A stretch of DNA of 64,000 nucleotides from Streptomyces sp. NBC_00708. GTDB lineage: Bacteria; Actinomycetota; Actinomycetes; Streptomycetales; Streptomycetaceae. Below, one piece after another: positions 1 to 8,307 of the stretch. The DNA is taken from contig CP108997.1 in assembly GCA_036226585.1 (NCBI GenBank), positions 4,650,001-4,714,000 of the forward strand. Reading direction: 5' to 3'. Made by a program: the position numbers and the translations under genes. The notes beneath the pieces were generated by a model, which had not been told where the DNA came from, did not search any database, and was given only the letters and a program-made list of their open reading frames with translations. How positions within the stretch are numbered: position 1 is the first letter of the stretch; each line of letters begins with the position of its first letter.

Positions 1-127
1 CTTCATCGCCGCCTTCCGGCGCGTCATGGGCACCACGCCCGGCGCGTTCTTCGGGGCGGCCGACTCGGTCCCCGGAGATGTCCGGAATTCCGTATCGGGT
101 GGCGAGAACGCCGGATTGTCTGCATGA
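1..127 (+). CDS. AraC-family regulator, C-terminal end only
   Basis: Only the last 42 codons are inside the window, read from base 2 and ending at TGA 125-127. The visible residues FIAAFRRVMGTTPGAFF match the end of the second helix-turn-helix of AraC/XylS regulators (the F-x-R-x-F-r-r-x-x-G-x-s-P pattern), followed by a short unstructured tail. The N-terminal ligand domain is outside the window. The gene lies directly upstream of a siderophore import operon on the same strand. AraC proteins often control such operons, so a local regulatory role is a reasonable inference, but nothing here proves it. Confidence 0.8.
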   Translation, partial: FIAAFRRVMGTTPGAFFGAADSVPGDVRNSVSGGENAGLSA

Positions 128-152
128 CAAGCGGAATATAGTCTTCTTCGAG

Positions 153-168
153 TTAGGTAACCCTTAGT
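153..168. promoter_or_regulatory. Possible iron box (DmdR/IdeR-type operator)
   Basis: The sequence TTAGGTAACCCTTAGT lies between the AraC tail and the siderophore transporter. The half TTAGGTAA matches 7 of 8 bases of the IdeR/DmdR half-site TTAGGTTA; the second half is degenerate. The position about 110 bp upstream of the ATPase start suits iron repression of the operon. The weak second half keeps confidence modest. Confidence 0.45.
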
Positions 169-279
169 TGTTGCTCGCCGTGCACGGTGCTGCCCGCGTG
201 CGGGAGAGCGTGCGGCCCGGCCGATGAAGACCGGGCGGGGTGCCGCACTCCGCACCCCTCCGATCACCCGGACCTCCTC

Positions 280-1143
280 ATGTTCACAAGCCCCTTCCGC
301 CGTGCCGGAAGACTCCCGGACGGCCCCGCCGGTCCGGTGGCCGCGCTCCACGGGCGCGACCTGGTCCTGCGCTACGGCGGCGAGCCGGTCGTGCACGGCG
401 TCTCGGTCACCCTGGAACCCGGCCGCGCGACCGCCCTCGTGGGGCCGAACGGCAGCGGGAAGTCCACACTGCTGCGCGCGCTCTCCCGGCTGCACCGGGT
501 GGACGGCGGCCGGGTGACCCTCGGCGCCCCCGGGGGCGAGGACGAGCGGGACGCGGCCCTGCTCAGCCCCCGTGGGTTCGCCCGCGAGGTCACCCTGTTC
601 TCCCAGTCGCGGCCGGCGCCCCAGGGGCTGACGGTCGCGGAGGTCGTGGCGTTCGGCCGCCACCCCTACCGGCGCGGTTTCGCCGGACCGACGCCCGAGG
701 ACGGTGCCGCCGTCGACCGCGCCATGGGCGTCACGGGCGTACGGGACATGGCGGAGCGGCAGGTCGGGGAGCTCTCCGGCGGGGAGATGCAGCGCGTCTG
801 GCTCGCGGCCTGCCTCGCCCAGGACACCGGCGTCGTGCTGCTCGACGAACCGACCAACCACCTGGACCTGCGGTACCAGTTCGAGACGCTCGACCTGGTG
901 CGGGACCTCGTGGAGCGGCACGGCCTCGCCGTCGGGATCGTGCTGCACGACCTCGACCAGGCGTCCCGGGTCGCGGACACGCTGGTCCTCATGCGGGCCG
1001 GCCGTATCCACGCGGCGGGCGCACCCGCCGATGTGCTCACCGCCGAGAACATCGGTGAGGTCTACGACATCCGGGTCGACGTCGGCGTCGACCCGCGCAC
1101 CGGCCGGCTGCGCATCGACCCCCTCGGGCGCCACCTCTCCTGA
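280..1143 (+). CDS. Iron-siderophore ABC importer, ATP-binding protein (FecE/FepC type)
   Basis: This 287-residue ATPase would power uptake of ferric siderophores through the permease encoded two genes downstream. Walker A GPNGSGKST is at about residues 55-63, the ABC signature LSGGE at 165-169, and Walker B VVLLDEP at 185-191, followed by the D-loop region TNHLD. The H-loop HDLDQASRVAD also follows the siderophore-importer pattern. I chose ATG 280 because the conserved domain begins shortly after it; an in-frame upstream extension to 187 looks non-coding (Arg/Pro/Gly rich). No strong Shine-Dalgarno is visible at this start. Gene order ATPase, lipoprotein, permease defines the operon. Confidence 0.93.
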   Translation: MFTSPFRRAGRLPDGPAGPVAALHGRDLVLRYGGEPVVHGVSVTLEPGRATALVGPNGSGKSTLLRALSRLHRVDGGRVTLGAPGGEDERDAALLSPRGFAREVTLFSQSRPAPQGLTVAEVVAFGRHPYRRGFAGPTPEDGAAVDRAMGVTGVRDMAERQVGELSGGEMQRVWLAACLAQDTGVVLLDEPTNHLDLRYQFETLDLVRDLVERHGLAVGIVLHDLDQASRVADTLVLMRAGRIHAAGAPADVLTAENIGEVYDIRVDVGVDPRTGRLRIDPLGRHLS

Positions 1144-1225
1144 CGAGGACGCCACCCCTTCCTTCCGGAGCAGCCGTGCGGCGCTCCGACGCAACGTTCG
1201 AGAACTTGAGAAAGAGGACCCCTCC

Positions 1226-2290
1226 ATGAACCGCGCCAGCCGCCTGACGGCCGCAGCCACGACCGGGCTCGCCCTGTTCGCCCTCACGTCCTGCGGTACG
1301 ACCGACGCCGACGAGGTCACGGCCAAGAGCAGCGCCAAGGTCGCCCCCGCGTCGAAGAGCTGCGCCGACGACACCACGACCACGTCGACCGGTCCTGTCT
1401 CCCTCACGGACGGCGTCGGCCGCCAGGTGAAGCTCGACAAGCCCGCCCAGCGCATCGCGGTCCTGGAATGGCAGCAGGTCGAGGACGCGCTGACCCTGTG
1501 CGTCACCCCCGCCGCCGTCTCCGACGCGAAGGGGTACAGCACCTGGGTCAGCGCGGAGAAGCTGCCCAGCGGCGTGACGGACATCGGCACCCGTGAGGAG
1601 CCCGACCTCGACACCCTCTACGCGGCCAAGCCCGACCTCATCGTCGTGGAGGCGTTCGACGCCAAGGACGAGACGATCAAGAAGCTGGAGAAGCGCGGCG
1701 TCCCCGTGCTGGCCACGCGCGGCGCGAACCCGAAGGACCCGATCGGCAACATGCGCCAGGTCTTCAGCATGATCGGCGAGGCCACGGGCCGCACCGAGCG
1801 CGCCGACCAGGTCCTCAAGGAGTTCGACGACCACCTCGCCAAGGCGAAGCAGCAGGTCACCGACGCCGACCTGCCGACGAAGGACTTCGTGTTCTTCGAC
1901 GGATGGCTGGAGGGCGGCAACCTCACCGTCCGCCCCTACAGCGACGGCGCCCTGTTCACCGAGCTGGGCAAGGAGCTCGGCCTGAAGCCCGCGTGGACCA
2001 GCAGCGTCAACAAGGAGCACGGTGACGGCGGAGTCGACCCCGCCTACGGCCTCGCCCAGACGGACGTCGAAGGACTCGTCGCGGTGGGCGACGCCAACCT
2101 CTTCTACGCCAACGACGAGGGCGCCGGCGGCTACGTCGCCGCGATCCGGAAGAACCCGATCTGGAAGAAGCTCCCGGCCGTCAAGGAAGGCCGCGCCCAC
2201 GCGTTCCCGGCACGGGTCTGGGGCGCCGGCGGCCCGCGCTCCAACGAGCAGGCGATCGACGCCTACGTCGACGTACTCGACCAGAAGTGA
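1226..2290 (+). CDS. Iron-siderophore ABC transporter substrate-binding lipoprotein
   Basis: This 354-residue protein would capture ferric siderophore outside the membrane and hand it to the permease. It has a typical lipoprotein signal: a short basic N-terminus, a hydrophobic stretch, and lipobox LTSC with Cys at residue 23. The mature part follows the FhuD/FepB-type binding-protein plan: PAQRIAVLEW at the start of lobe 1, DLIVVE, then the long connecting helix around DPIGNMRQVFSMIGEATG, and lobe 2 ending in QAIDAYVDVLDQK. The start ATG 1226 follows GAAAGAGGACC. The stop overlaps the GTG start of the permease (GTGA), so translation is probably coupled. Confidence 0.92.
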   Translation: MNRASRLTAAATTGLALFALTSCGTTDADEVTAKSSAKVAPASKSCADDTTTTSTGPVSLTDGVGRQVKLDKPAQRIAVLEWQQVEDALTLCVTPAAVSDAKGYSTWVSAEKLPSGVTDIGTREEPDLDTLYAAKPDLIVVEAFDAKDETIKKLEKRGVPVLATRGANPKDPIGNMRQVFSMIGEATGRTERADQVLKEFDDHLAKAKQQVTDADLPTKDFVFFDGWLEGGNLTVRPYSDGALFTELGKELGLKPAWTSSVNKEHGDGGVDPAYGLAQTDVEGLVAVGDANLFYANDEGAGGYVAAIRKNPIWKKLPAVKEGRAHAFPARVWGAGGPRSNEQAIDAYVDVLDQK

Positions 2291-4383
2291 GCGCCGTACC
2301 CGCTGAGGGAGCGCCGCCGCTTCCACTCAAGGAACGCGGTGGCGGCCCCGCCGGGGTGGCCGTCCTGGCGGCCCTCCTCGCCGCGACCGTCCTGGTGGGC
2401 CTGTGGCACCTGACCCAGGGCACCTCGGGCGTCGGCGTCGGCGACCTCGTGCGTCACCTCGCCGGACAGAAGGACAGCGCCGACGGCGCGCCGGTCGGCG
2501 AGATCCTCACCGGCTCCCGCCTGCCGCGCCTCTTCGCGGGCGTGGCGGTGGGCTTCGCCCTCGGCTGCGCCGGCACGCTGCTCCAGTCCGTCACGCACAA
2601 CGCGCTGGCCTCGCCGGACACCCTCGCGGTCTCGGCCGGGTCCTACTTCGCCGTCTCGCTCATCGCCGCCCTCGGCCTCACCGTCCCGCTGTGGGCCTCG
2701 GGCGTCGTCGCCTTCGCCGGCGGCCTGGCCGCGGCGGCGCTGGTGCTGCTCCTCGCGGGCCGGGCGGCGGGCACCTCGGGCACCCGCCTCATCCTCGCCG
2801 GATCGGCGATGGCGATGGCCCTGGACTCCGCGACCGGGATGCTCCTCATCCTGTTCAAGCAGAACACCACCGGCCTCTACGCCTGGGGGAGCGGCTCGCT
2901 CTCGCAGCTCAACATCGACGCGTCGCTGCGCGCCGTCCCCCTCGTCGTCCTGGCGCTCTGCGCCGCCCTGGCGCTGTCCCGGCGGCTGGACGTGATGAAC
3001 CTGGGCGACGACACCGCCGCCACCCTCGGCGTGCCGATCCGGAGCACCCGGGTGTTCGCCGTGGTCTGCGCCGTCCTCCTGACCAGCACCTCGGTCACCC
3101 TCGCGGGCCCGATGGCCTTCGTCGGCCTCGGCGCCCCCGTCCTCGCCCGCCTGCTCGCCGGGCGGGTCCGCGCGCTGCGCCGCCACCTGCTCCTGATCCC
3201 CTCCGCCGGACTGATCGGCGCGCTGCTCATCCTGCTCGCGGACGCGGTCCTGCGCGCGGTGCAGGGGGCGGACGGTGCGGCCTCCATCCCGACCGGGGTG
3301 CCGACCACGCTGCTCGGCTCCGTCGTGATCGTGGTCCTCGCGCTGCGGCTGCGCGACACGGGCGGGCCCCAGCAGCCCCCGCGCGCACGGGTCGCCGCAC
3401 GGACCCGCCGCGCCTACCTCCTCGTCGTGACCGGCGCCGCGGTCCTGCTGGCCGCGGCGGCCCTCGTCGGCACCCTGGCGGGCAGCCTCTGGCTGAAGAC
3501 CGGCGACATCGCCCTGTGGGTCCAGGGCACCGCCCCCGACCTGATCGGGGCGGCACTCGACGACCGGGTGCCCCGGGTCACCGCGGCGATCCTCGCCGGC
3601 ATGGCGCTCGGACTCGCCGGATGCGTCGTGCAGGGCACCGTACGCAACCCGCTCGCGGAGCCGGGGGTGCTCGGCATCACCGCGGGCGCCGGTCTTGGCG
3701 CGGCGGGCGTCGTCACCTCGGGGCTCGGCGGCGGACAGACCGTGCTCGTCGTGGTCGCCGTCGCGGCCGGGCTCGCCACCTTCGCGGTGATCGCCCTGCT
3801 GGCCTGGCGCGGGGGCTTCCTGCCCGACCGGTTCGTCCTCATCGGCATCGGCGTGGGGTACGGCCTCAGCTCGGTGACCACCTTCCTCCTGCTGCGCGCC
3901 GACCCGTACAACACGCCCCGCATCTTCACCTGGCTCTCCGGCACGACCTACGGCCGTACGTTCCCCGACGTCGTCCCCGTCGCCGTGGCCCTGGCGCTCG
4001 CGCTCCCCGTACTGCTGTCCATGCGCGAGCGGCTCGACCTGCTCGCCGTCGACGAGGACACCCCGCGCATCGTCGGCGTCAGGGTGGAGCGCACCCGCTT
4101 CGCCGCCCTGGCGATCGCCGCGGTGCTGGCCGCGCTCAGCGTGGTCGCCGTCGGGGTCGTCGGCTTCGTGGGACTCGTCGCCCCGCACCTCGCCCGTTCG
4201 CTGGTGGGAGCCCGGCAGGCGCGGGCGATCCCGGTCGCGATGCTGCTCGGCGGGCTGCTGGTGTGCGTGGCGGACGCGCTCGGCCGCACCGTCGCGGCCC
4301 CTTCCCAGGTGCCGGCGGGGCTGATGATCGCGCTGGTCGGCGCGCCGTACTTCGTGTGGGTGCTCAAGCGGTCCCGCGCCTGA
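2287..4383 (+). CDS. Fused FecCD-type siderophore permease
   Basis: This 698-residue protein is about twice the usual FecCD length and carries two complete FecCD permease halves in one chain, like E. coli FhuB. The first half is about residues 10-345 (RLPRLFAGVAVGFALGCAGTLLQ, then LGVPIRSTRVFAVV and GPMAFVGLGAPVLAR). The second is about 375-695 (RVPRVTAAILAGMALGLAGC, then VGVRVERTRFAALA and GFVGLVAPHLAR). Each half has the conserved G-x-x-F-V-G-L loop that contacts the ATPase. The GTG start at 2287 overlaps the preceding stop. A single fused permease replaces the FecC/FecD heterodimer. Confidence 0.93.
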   Translation: MSAVPAEGAPPLPLKERGGGPAGVAVLAALLAATVLVGLWHLTQGTSGVGVGDLVRHLAGQKDSADGAPVGEILTGSRLPRLFAGVAVGFALGCAGTLLQSVTHNALASPDTLAVSAGSYFAVSLIAALGLTVPLWASGVVAFAGGLAAAALVLLLAGRAAGTSGTRLILAGSAMAMALDSATGMLLILFKQNTTGLYAWGSGSLSQLNIDASLRAVPLVVLALCAALALSRRLDVMNLGDDTAATLGVPIRSTRVFAVVCAVLLTSTSVTLAGPMAFVGLGAPVLARLLAGRVRALRRHLLLIPSAGLIGALLILLADAVLRAVQGADGAASIPTGVPTTLLGSVVIVVLALRLRDTGGPQQPPRARVAARTRRAYLLVVTGAAVLLAAAALVGTLAGSLWLKTGDIALWVQGTAPDLIGAALDDRVPRVTAAILAGMALGLAGCVVQGTVRNPLAEPGVLGITAGAGLGAAGVVTSGLGGGQTVLVVVAVAAGLATFAVIALLAWRGGFLPDRFVLIGIGVGYGLSSVTTFLLLRADPYNTPRIFTWLSGTTYGRTFPDVVPVAVALALALPVLLSMRERLDLLAVDEDTPRIVGVRVERTRFAALAIAAVLAALSVVAVGVVGFVGLVAPHLARSLVGARQARAIPVAMLLGGLLVCVADALGRTVAAPSQVPAGLMIALVGAPYFVWVLKRSRA

Positions 4384-4430
4384 ATCCTCTGTCCCGTACC
4401 CCCCTCGCGCCCCCACAAGGAGCAGCCGTC

Positions 4431-5519
4431 ATGCCGTCCCCGCAGCAAGGGCCTGTCAACAGTGTCGTCGTGCCGTACGAGCCCGGCACCGCGGCGGTCC
4501 CGCTCGCGGACCCCGAGGTGGCGGAGCGCTGGCGTGCGGTCGACCGCACCGCCCACGCCCCGCACCTCGTGGCCGTCCCCGGTGACGGCGGGGACTGGGC
4601 GGGCGCCGCGCTCGTGACCGCCCGTCCGGACACGGCGTATCTGAAGATCGTCGACGCCGTCGGCGACGTACCGGCCGTCGTGGCGGCCGTCGTCGCCCAC
4701 GCGCGCGAGCGGGGGCTCGTCCAGCTGAAGTGGGAAGGCTGGACGGTCACGCCCGAGGAGGCCGCCGACGCGGGCTTCACCGCCCTGGAGCCTCCGCTCT
4801 CGGAGTCGGAGGGCGCGGCCGGACCGGCCACCGGTTACGTCCGCTGGCTGAACGACGACGGGGTGACGGCGTCTGCGTACGACGCGGTGACGGCGCCCCC
4901 GTACTACGGGCAGACCACCCACTTCAGCTGTGGCGCCGTCACCGCCCTCGTCGCCCAGGTGCACGCGGGCGTCCTGCCCCGGGAGGCGCTCGACCGCCGG
5001 GCCGAGCTGACGCTGTGGCGCGACGCGACCAACTTCATGGCGTGCGATCCCGTCGGCCTGGGCGTCGCCCTGCGCCGGTCCCGGCCGTCGTCCCGGGTCA
5101 CGGTCCACCTCGACACGGACCGGCCGGTCATGCTCGACCACCTCGCCCCGGGCGACCAGGAGTGGCGCGCGCTGCTCCAGCAGGTGTCCCGTACGGACGC
5201 CGAACGCGTCGGCGTCCCGGTCGACCCGGGCCACCTCCCGCTGAGCGCGGTCCGGGACGCGATCGGCCGGCGGGAGCACGTGCTCCTGCTGCTCTCGCTC
5301 GCCGCGATGCAGGGCTTCGACGTACCGCACTGGGTGCTCTGCCACGGCGTTGTGCCGGGCGCGGTGGTCATCGATGATCCCTGGGCGAACGGGGCGACGG
5401 GGGACACCTGGGTCGACGCCCACCTCCTGCCGGTGCCGGACGCGTCGCTGGACGCGATGTCGACGATGCAGCCGGGCGGTTTCCGCGGGGCCGTGACGAT
5501 GCGCTCCGCCCACGAGTAA
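4431..5519 (+). CDS. C39-peptidase-like protein with degenerate GNAT-like N-terminus
   Basis: This is a 362-residue cytosolic protein with no signal peptide. The C-terminal half has a papain-like C39 peptidase arrangement: a Cys in THFSCGAVT (Cys167), His300 in PHWVLCHGV, and Asp315/316 in VVIDDPW. The first 140 residues (LVTARPDTAYLKIVDAVGD, then RGLVQLKWEGW) resemble a reduced GNAT fold, though no acetyl-CoA loop is visible. It starts 47 bp after the permease on the same strand, after ACAAGGAGCAGCCGTC, so it is probably cotranscribed with siderophore import. Whether it cleaves a peptide, opens a siderophore, or has another role is unknown. Confidence 0.75.
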   Translation: MPSPQQGPVNSVVVPYEPGTAAVPLADPEVAERWRAVDRTAHAPHLVAVPGDGGDWAGAALVTARPDTAYLKIVDAVGDVPAVVAAVVAHARERGLVQLKWEGWTVTPEEAADAGFTALEPPLSESEGAAGPATGYVRWLNDDGVTASAYDAVTAPPYYGQTTHFSCGAVTALVAQVHAGVLPREALDRRAELTLWRDATNFMACDPVGLGVALRRSRPSSRVTVHLDTDRPVMLDHLAPGDQEWRALLQQVSRTDAERVGVPVDPGHLPLSAVRDAIGRREHVLLLLSLAAMQGFDVPHWVLCHGVVPGAVVIDDPWANGATGDTWVDAHLLPVPDASLDAMSTMQPGGFRGAVTMRSAHE

Positions 5520-5589
5520 TCCGGTGCGCGCGGCGCGGGGCCGCCCGTACGCTGACCCCCTTCCGAAACCCCGAGGAGAAGCGGCAGTG

Positions 5590-6801
5590 ATGGAGATCCG
5601 TCCCACGACCGATGCGGACCTGGAGGTCTTCGTCGAGACCGTCCACACGGCCTTCGGGCAGTTCCCGGAGACCCCGGTCGGGGACGGCGGACGCTGGTGG
5701 TCGGCGCTGGAGATGGACCGGGGCCTGCTCGCCGTCGCACCGGACGGAAAGCCGGTGGGCACGGCTGCCGCGTACAGCTTCGACCTCACCCTGCCCGGCG
5801 GGACAACGGTCCCGGTCGCCGGAGTGACCGCCGTCGGCGTCCTGCCCTCGCACCGGCGGCGCGGCGTGCTCGGCGCGATGATGCGGCACCAGCTCACGGA
5901 GGTGCGGCAGCGGGGCGAGTTCCTCTCCGTACTGCTGGCCTCGGAGGCGCAGATCTACGGCAGGTTCGGCTACGGCCCCGCGACCTCCACGGCCCGCCTG
6001 ACGGTGCCCCGCCACAGGGCGGCCTTCGCGGCTCCCCGGGCGGGCGGGGAGCACACCGACCGCGGGTCGGTCGAGGTGCTGCGGCGGGCCGAGTGCGGCG
6101 AGATCCTCGAAGAGGTCTACGACCGGTACCGCCGCGCGCAGCCCGGCGCGCTGTCCCGGCCGCACCGCTGGTGGGACCTGGGCGCGGGCCAGCCGCCGGT
6201 CTCCCGGGCCCCTCGCTACGTGGCCGTGCACCGGGACGCGGACGGCACGCCGGACGGGTACGCGAGCTACTCGACCGAGTCCGGCACCCTGACGGTCGAC
6301 GAGACCATCGCCGTGGACGACGCGGCGTTCACCGCCCTGGCCCGGTACGCGCTCGGCCACGACCTGGTCTCCCAGGTCGTGTTCCGGCACGTCCCGCCGG
6401 AGCACCCGCTGCGTCGGCAGCTCGCGGACATCCGGGCCGGCGAGGTCGGCGGCGTCACCGACTGGCTCTGGGTGCGCCTGCTCGACGTACCGGGTGCGCT
6501 GGCGGCGCGCGGCTGGTTCACGGACGGCGAACTGGTGCTGGACGTGGACGACCCCTTCCTGGGCGAGCGCGGCCGCTACCTGCTGGCGGTCCGCGACGGC
6601 AGGGCGGAGTGCGTGGCCACGGACCGCCGCCCCGACCTGTCGCTGGACGTACGGGACCTGGGCTCGGTCTTCCTCGGCGGCACCCGCCCGAGCACCCTCG
6701 TACGGGCCGGACACATCCGGGCGCACGACCCGGCCGCCGCCGGCCGCGCGGACGCGCTGTTCGCGAGCGACCTCTCGCCGCACTGCCTGCACTGGTTCTG
6801 A
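5590..6801 (+). CDS. GNAT-family N-acetyltransferase, Eis-like
   Basis: This 403-residue protein follows the Eis plan: an N-terminal GNAT domain (MEIRPTTDADL start, acetyl-CoA loop VGVLPSHRRRGVLGAMM at about residues 84-100), a second GNAT-like domain, and a C-terminal SCP2-like domain. It ends in ...CLHWF; in Eis proteins the terminal Phe carboxylate acts as catalytic base, so the preserved end suggests an active enzyme. Eis relatives acetylate amines on aminoglycosides, polyamines or proteins; the substrate here is unknown. ATG 5590 is preceded by GAGGAGAAGCG; GTG 5587 is an equally possible start. The 70-bp gap to the C39 gene suggests the same transcript. Confidence 0.88.
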   Translation: MEIRPTTDADLEVFVETVHTAFGQFPETPVGDGGRWWSALEMDRGLLAVAPDGKPVGTAAAYSFDLTLPGGTTVPVAGVTAVGVLPSHRRRGVLGAMMRHQLTEVRQRGEFLSVLLASEAQIYGRFGYGPATSTARLTVPRHRAAFAAPRAGGEHTDRGSVEVLRRAECGEILEEVYDRYRRAQPGALSRPHRWWDLGAGQPPVSRAPRYVAVHRDADGTPDGYASYSTESGTLTVDETIAVDDAAFTALARYALGHDLVSQVVFRHVPPEHPLRRQLADIRAGEVGGVTDWLWVRLLDVPGALAARGWFTDGELVLDVDDPFLGERGRYLLAVRDGRAECVATDRRPDLSLDVRDLGSVFLGGTRPSTLVRAGHIRAHDPAAAGRADALFASDLSPHCLHWF

Positions 6802-6802
6802 C

Positions 6803-6818
6803 CGAGGAGATCTCCTCG
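6803..6818. repeat. 16-bp perfect palindrome after the acetyltransferase gene
   Basis: CGAGGAGATCTCCTCG begins two bases after the Eis-like stop codon. As RNA it would form a hairpin with little or no loop, so it may act as a weak terminator or transcript end. There is no T-run, as usual for this GC content. Confidence 0.45.
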
Positions 6819-6920
6819 CTCCCGTCCCTGTACCGTGATACGCGCACGTGGACGATGGCACGCCTGGGCTGCCGTCGCGGCCGACCCCACCCTTCTTGAT
6901 CCTGAGCGGACGTTTGTGGC

Positions 6921-8009
6921 ATGAGTACTAGTATCGGAATCGTCGGACTGCCGAATGTCGGCAAGTCGACCCTGTTCAACGCCCTGACCAAGAACGACGT
7001 GCTGGCGGCCAACTACCCGTTCGCCACGATCGAGCCGAACGTCGGCGTGGTCGGCGTCCCGGACCGCCGTCTGGACGCCCTGGCGAAGATCTTCGGTTCG
7101 CAGAAGATCCTCCCGGCGACGGTGGACTTCGTCGACATCGCGGGCATCGTGCGCGGCGCGAGCGAGGGCGAGGGCCTGGGCAACAAGTTCCTCGCGAACA
7201 TCCGCGAGTCGGACGCGATCTGCCAGGTCATCCGCGCGTTCAAGGACGAGAACGTCGTGCACGTCGACGGCAAGGTCTCGCCGAAGGACGACATCGAGAC
7301 GATCAACACGGAGCTGATCCTCGCGGACCTCCAGTCCGTCGAGAAGGCGGTCCCGCGCCTCCAGAAGGAATCCCGCCTCCAGAAGGAGAAGGTCGCGGTC
7401 CTGGCCGCGGTCGAGGAGGCGCAGAAGATCCTCGAAGCCGGCGACACCCTCTTCCACGCGGGCATCACGGCCTCCACGGAGAAGGGCCGCCTCCTCCACG
7501 AGCTGCACCTCCTCACCACCAAGCCCTTCATCTACGTGTTCAACGTGGACGAGGACGAGCTGGTCGACGAGGACTTCAAGAACGCACAGCGCGCCCTGGT
7601 CGCCCCCGCCGAGGCGATCTTCCTGAACGCCAAGATCGAGTCCGAGCTGATCGAGCTGGACGACGACGAGGCCCTGGAACTCCTCCAGTCCATGGGCCAG
7701 GAGGAACCCGGCCTCGCCACCCTGGGCCGCGTCGGCTTCGACACGCTGGGCCTCCAGACGTACCTGACGGCCGGCCCGAAGGAAACCCGCGCCTGGACCA
7801 TCAAGAAGGGCGCCACGGCCCCCGAGGCGGCCGGTGTCATCCACACCGACTTCCAGAAGGGCTTCATCAAGGCGGAGATCATCTCCTTCGAGGACCTGAT
7901 CGAAACCGGCTCGGTAGCCGAAGCCCGCGCAGCCGGCAAGGCCCGCATGGAGGGCAAGGAATACGTGATGCAGGACGGCGACGTGGTGGAGTTCCGCTTC
8001 AACGTGTGA
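6921..8009 (+). CDS. ychF: Redox-regulated ATPase YchF (Obg family)
   Basis: This 362-residue protein is full length for YchF. The G1 loop GLPNVGKSTLF is at the N-terminus. FVDIAGIVRGASEGEGLGNKFL is the G3 region, split here as FVDIAGIVRG and EGLGNKFL. The G4 position reads FNVDEDEL rather than NKxD, the known reason YchF prefers ATP over GTP. The coiled-coil insertion (SRLQKEKVAVLAAVEEAQ) and C-terminal TGS domain ending EYVMQDGDVVEFRFNV are present. YchF binds ribosomes and is linked to stress responses. ATG 6921 follows a weak ribosome-binding region; the 119-bp gap upstream suggests its own promoter. Confidence 0.97.
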   Translation: MSTSIGIVGLPNVGKSTLFNALTKNDVLAANYPFATIEPNVGVVGVPDRRLDALAKIFGSQKILPATVDFVDIAGIVRGASEGEGLGNKFLANIRESDAICQVIRAFKDENVVHVDGKVSPKDDIETINTELILADLQSVEKAVPRLQKESRLQKEKVAVLAAVEEAQKILEAGDTLFHAGITASTEKGRLLHELHLLTTKPFIYVFNVDEDELVDEDFKNAQRALVAPAEAIFLNAKIESELIELDDDEALELLQSMGQEEPGLATLGRVGFDTLGLQTYLTAGPKETRAWTIKKGATAPEAAGVIHTDFQKGFIKAEIISFEDLIETGSVAEARAAGKARMEGKEYVMQDGDVVEFRFNV

Positions 8010-8027
8010 CATCAGATTTTGATGTCA
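8007..8027 (+). terminator. Hairpin overlapping the ychF stop codon
   Basis: TGACATCA at 8007-8014 and TGATGTCA at 8020-8027 form an 8-bp stem with loop GATTT; the first three bases are the ychF stop. It is AT-rich for this genome and lacks a T-run, so its role as terminator is tentative. Confidence 0.4.
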
Positions 8028-8123
8028 TACGTTCCGCTTGAACCCCACTACGTCATTTGTAGGGCATAGGCTGCCGGTCCTGTCGGGCTGGCTTAAATCG
8101 GCCAGTGAATAGAGCGCCAAAGC

Positions 8124-8173
8124 AGAAGACCCGGTAACCCTTTCCAATCAAGGAGAGAGTCATCGGGTCTTCT
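8124..8173. repeat. Long-loop inverted repeat in the gap between ychF and the toxin-antitoxin pair
   Basis: AGAAGACCCG at 8124-8133 is the exact reverse complement of CGGGTCTTCT at 8164-8173, with a 30-base loop and a T-rich tail (TGTTGCC) following. It could be a terminator for ychF or a remnant of a mobile or integrated segment. The rest of the 298-bp gap (8010-8307) shows no convincing gene; it is less GC-rich than its surroundings. Confidence 0.5.
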
Positions 8174-8307
8174 TGTTGCCAGACCTTCGAGAGAGGGGAA
8201 CGCAGTCAGGCTGTTGCGCCCAACAGCGCCCGCATGCAGGTGCAGAAGGCTGAAGGTTTGGCTCTACTGGACCGGTGCTGGATGCTCATACGCTGGATCG
8301 GTCGGGA

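Noticed and set aside
1037..2326. 429-codon minus-strand frame opposite the siderophore-binding lipoprotein
   Set aside because: Antisense to a gene with signal peptide and family pattern; no motif of its own.
2403..4383. Long plus-strand frame overlapping the siderophore permease in another phase
   Set aside because: The permease frame has complete FecCD motifs; the alternative is Arg/Pro/Gly rich and low complexity until it merges with the true C39 gene frame.
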